A DNA stretch of 64,000 bases. Origin: QWQI01 sp964608915. Its GTDB lineage: Bacteria > Planctomycetota > Planctomycetia > Isosphaerales > Isosphaeraceae. A program made the position numbers and the translations under genes. The stretch is from contig CAZSQA010000008.1 of the NCBI GenBank assembly GCA_964608915.1, forward strand, positions 62,001 through 126,000. Direction: 5' to 3'. Shown piece by piece: positions 61,249-64,000 of this stretch. The notes under the pieces were generated by a model that worked only from the letters and a program-made list of their open reading frames with translations, did no database searches and was not told the origin of the DNA. Each line of letters begins with the position of its first letter. Positions within the stretch are counted from its first letter, which is position 1.

Positions 61249-63735
61249 ATGACCAAGCGTCGATCCAACAAGAGAGTTACGCCGCAAACGATCGAAGAGT
61301 TGAGCAAGGAGATCGAATCCTCTCCCGCTTTTCGAGACATGATGGCCGGCAGCACGCGAAGTTCCGCGAAAAAGTCGCAGGATCTGCCGTTGCTGCCGCT
61401 TCGTGGGGAAGTGGTCTTTCCGAATACGATCGTGCCGATCGTGATCAACCGAACCGCTGGCATCGCGCTGGTCGACGCCGTTTCGTCGTCCACTGACCGC
61501 ACGATCGTTCTGGCGACCCAGATCGAAGTCGAAACCGACGTCCCGACACGCAGCGACCTCTCCGATTACGGTTGCGTCGGGCAGATCCTCCAGATGCTCA
61601 AGTTCCCCGACGGAACGACCCGTATCGTATTTCAGGGTGTGAGTCGCGCCAGGATCGGCAAGATCCTGAGGCAGGAGCCTTTCCCGCTCGTGACGGTGCA
61701 TTCCGTCAACGACAAGGATCATAAAGGGCTCGAAGTCGAAGCCCTGGTCCATCAGGCGCGAAAGCTCCTGGCCCGCATGGTCAAACAGACCCAGCAGGTG
61801 CCGGAAGAGCTGCAGGTCGCGGCGATGAACACGCATGATCCGGCCCGGCTCGTCGATCTTTTCTCATCCAGCCTGCCGTTTCTGGTGGAAGAAAAGTTGT
61901 CGATGCTGTCCGAGCCGGACGTCAAGAAGCGGCTGAAGATCCTGCTCAGATACTGGACGAGACATCTGGAAGTGATCGAATTGGCTGGCCGGATCCAGGC
62001 TCAGGTCGGTTCCGAGATCACCAAAGCGCAGCGTGAGCATTTCATTCGCCAGCAAATCAAGGCGATGCAGGAAGAGCTTGGTGAGTCGGGCGACGAATCG
62101 TCCGAAATTACCCAGATGACGGCCAAACTCGAAGCGGCGAATCCGCCGGTCGGGGTCATGACCGAAGCCAGGCGTGAACTCGAACGGCTTTCGAACATGC
62201 ATCCGAGTTCGGCGGAGTATTCGATCGTCCGAACGTACCTGGACTGGATCATCCACCTGCCCTGGAGCGAATCGACCCGCGATCGACTCGATCTGCGCCA
62301 GGCGCGCCGGGTTCTCGACAAAGACCATTACGATCTGGAAAAGATCAAAGAACGGATTATCGAATATCTGGCCGTCCGCAAGCTCAAGAACGACCTCAAG
62401 GGGCCGATTTTGTGCCTTGTCGGTCCGCCCGGTACGGGCAAGACAAGCCTCGGCCGCTCGATCGCCGATGCACTCGGCAGAAAATTCGTCCGCATGAGCC
62501 TCGGCGGAGTACATGACGAAGCCGAAATTCGTGGTCACAGAAGAACTTACATTGCCGCATTGCCCGGCCGTGTAATTCAGGGTCTGCGCAAAGCCGGATC
62601 CAATAACCCGGTCTTCGTGCTCGACGAGGTCGACAAGCTCGGTAACGACTTTCGTGGAGATCCGGCGTCTGCACTTCTCGAAGTGCTTGACCCGGAACAG
62701 AATACGACATTTCACGACCATTATCTCGATGTCGAGTTCGACTTGTCCAAGGTACTTTTCCTGGCGACGGCGAACACGTCGGAAACGATCCCACACGCGC
62801 TTCTGGACCGTATGGAGATCCTTGAACTGCCAGGCTACAGTGAAGAGCAAAAGCTCGCGATCGCTCGTAAGCATCTCATTCCGAAGCAGTTGGAGGCTCA
62901 TGGGCTGAAAGCGGATACGGTGACGCTTCCTGACGATGCCGTTCGCCGGATCGTGTCCGACTACACGCGAGAGGCTGGCCTGCGCAACCTTGAGCGGGAA
63001 ATCGGCACCATCTGCCGCAAAATCGCACGCAAACGCGCTGAAGGCAACCAGCGTAAAATCACCGTCACCGATAAGGACGTCACGGTGTATCTCGGTCCGC
63101 CCAAGTTCTTCAAGGAATCGGCGATGCGCAAGCCCGGTCCGGGCGTTTCGACCGGTCTCGCGTGGACGCCGACCGGTGGCGAGATCTTGTTCATCGAGTC
63201 CACACTGCTACCGGGCGGCAAGGGCGGCATGACTTTGACCGGATTGCTCGGCGAATCGATGCGCGAAAGCGTACAGGCTGCTGCTGGATATATTCGTAGC
63301 CGGGCCGATAAGCTGGGAATCGATACGAAGCCTTTGACCGATAGTGACCTGCACGTGCACGTACCCGCCGGAGCTGTGCCGAAGGACGGTCCGTCTGCGG
63401 GGGTCGCGATCGCGGCGAGTCTCGTCAGCCTACTGAACAAGAAACCCCTGCGCGGCGACGTTGCCATGACCGGAGAAGTGACCCTTACAGGCCGTGTTCT
63501 TCCGGTCGGGGGAATACGCGAGAAAGTGCTGGCGGCACGGCGAGCGGGCATCCATCACGTGCTGCTGCCTGTGCATAACCGGAACGATCTCGTTGACCTT
63601 CCGAAAGAAGTGAAAGCGGATATGTCGTTCGAATTCGTCGAGACGATCGACGAAGTGATTTCGAACCTGTTTCCCGTCGAAAAGGTCACGAAAGCCCGAT
63701 CGCGATCGACCTCAGCTTCGAGCAAGCGTACCTGA
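61249..63735 (+). CDS. lon: ATP-dependent protease Lon
   Basis: The 828-residue protease has an N-terminal Lon domain (LPLLPLRGEVVFPNTIVPIV), a long helical region, the AAA+ core with GPPGTGKTS (about 393) and the Ser-Lys dyad Ser716 (KDGPSAGV) and Lys759 (REKVLAAR). It degrades misfolded and regulatory proteins. ATG 61249 is preferred to the start at 61087, whose extra residues are unlike Lon. Convergent with glgC, with 38 bases between them. Confidence 0.97.
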   Translation: MTKRRSNKRVTPQTIEELSKEIESSPAFRDMMAGSTRSSAKKSQDLPLLPLRGEVVFPNTIVPIVINRTAGIALVDAVSSSTDRTIVLATQIEVETDVPTRSDLSDYGCVGQILQMLKFPDGTTRIVFQGVSRARIGKILRQEPFPLVTVHSVNDKDHKGLEVEALVHQARKLLARMVKQTQQVPEELQVAAMNTHDPARLVDLFSSSLPFLVEEKLSMLSEPDVKKRLKILLRYWTRHLEVIELAGRIQAQVGSEITKAQREHFIRQQIKAMQEELGESGDESSEITQMTAKLEAANPPVGVMTEARRELERLSNMHPSSAEYSIVRTYLDWIIHLPWSESTRDRLDLRQARRVLDKDHYDLEKIKERIIEYLAVRKLKNDLKGPILCLVGPPGTGKTSLGRSIADALGRKFVRMSLGGVHDEAEIRGHRRTYIAALPGRVIQGLRKAGSNNPVFVLDEVDKLGNDFRGDPASALLEVLDPEQNTTFHDHYLDVEFDLSKVLFLATANTSETIPHALLDRMEILELPGYSEEQKLAIARKHLIPKQLEAHGLKADTVTLPDDAVRRIVSDYTREAGLRNLEREIGTICRKIARKRAEGNQRKITVTDKDVTVYLGPPKFFKESAMRKPGPGVSTGLAWTPTGGEILFIESTLLPGGKGGMTLTGLLGESMRESVQAAAGYIRSRADKLGIDTKPLTDSDLHVHVPAGAVPKDGPSAGVAIAASLVSLLNKKPLRGDVAMTGEVTLTGRVLPVGGIREKVLAARRAGIHHVLLPVHNRNDLVDLPKEVKADMSFEFVETIDEVISNLFPVEKVTKARSRSTSASSKRT

Positions 63736-63773
63736 CCCATCATTCAAGTTCGGTTCCGGCAAGGCCTCTTCCG

Positions 63774-64000
63774 TCATACGCCTCTGGCGAAACGGCGCAA
63801 GTCCTCGTCTTTGGCCACGACAGTCAGACCCTCGGGCGAAATCGTCAGCCCGTGGCTACGATCCAGATCCTGGTCATGTCCGATCGTAAATCCGTCGGGA
63901 ACGAATACGTTCTTGTCCAGGATGGCACGGCGAACGCGTGCGTTTCGGCCGATCACGACTTCGTCGAACAGGATCGAGTCTTCGACGAGCGAATAGGACC
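63774..64000 (-). CDS. glgC: Glucose-1-phosphate adenylyltransferase, C-terminal end
   Basis: The frame is open to the right edge of the window. Visible residues include SILFDEVVIGRNARVRRAIL, DKNVFVPDGFTIGHDQDLDR and SPEGLTVVAK, matching the left-handed beta-helix C-terminus of ADP-glucose pyrophosphorylase, which starts glycogen synthesis. The nucleotidyltransferase domain lies outside the window. Confidence 0.85.
   Translation of the reverse strand, partial: SYSLVEDSILFDEVVIGRNARVRRAILDKNVFVPDGFTIGHDQDLDRSHGLTISPEGLTVVAKDEDLRRFARGV

Overview
This window is chromosomal DNA of a GC-rich bacterium, almost certainly a planctomycete. The lineage markers are a PSD1 (DUF1549/DUF1553) cytochrome gene next to a DUF1501 gene, a secreted multidomain cyclophilin with an LEPR-XLL-like N-terminus, a PEP-CTERM protein, and a short CxC/CxxC zinc-ribbon protein. 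I cannot name the genus. I see no phage, insertion sequence, CRISPR array, tRNA or rRNA.

Layout. (1) 1-14.5 kb (+): the respiratory complex I operon nuoC-D-E-F-G-H-I-J-K-L-M-N, preceded by the tail of what is probably nuoB. (2) 14.7-24.3 kb: proB, then genes on the minus strand. These are a tightly packed set (receiver protein, NicO-type metal permease, enolase-superfamily enzyme, alpha/beta hydrolase), hemL, larE, a thioredoxin-like protein and a TerY-like vWA protein, with one plus-strand zinc-ribbon gene among them. (3) 24.4-29.6 kb (-): gyrA and an EF-G-family gene, each with a recognisable promoter. (4) 29.7-35.3 kb (-): a three-gene secreted set (cyclase-repeat protein, PSD1 cytochrome, DUF1501 protein) with a good promoter. 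(5) 35.1-36.5 kb: a long non-coding gap with a very AT-rich patch and strong hairpins. (6) 36.5-43.4 kb: CAP-domain protein, large MscS-type channel, ECF sigma factor with a probable anti-sigma and a small secreted protein, PEP-CTERM protein, and hpt. (7) 43.7-48.0 kb (-): a four-gene operon joined by three successive ATGA stop/start overlaps, encoding a precorrin-2-dehydrogenase-like protein and a three-subunit molybdenum hydroxylase of the xanthine dehydrogenase family. (8) 48.3-64 kb: secreted cyclophilin, radical SAM protein, vWA protein, peroxiredoxin, HD-domain protein, methyltransferase, ispG, rpsL-rpsG, dapF, a site-2-protease-like enzyme, lon and the end of glgC.

How the genes work together. 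Much of the window is housekeeping: energy conservation (nuo), proline, tetrapyrrole, isoprenoid and diaminopimelate synthesis, translation, DNA topology and proteolysis. The less understood parts are the receiver/NicO/enolase/hydrolase operon, the molybdenum-hydroxylase operon with its sirohaem-synthase-like first gene, the cyclase-repeat/PSD1/DUF1501 operon, and the structured gap at 35.4-35.6 kb. Two target-site residues in housekeeping proteins suggest intrinsic drug tolerance: Arg88 in S12, and Asn/Pro at the quinolone-contact positions of GyrA. No complete, clearly new defence or mobile system is visible. The best candidates for undescribed biology are the operons and the gap listed in the findings.
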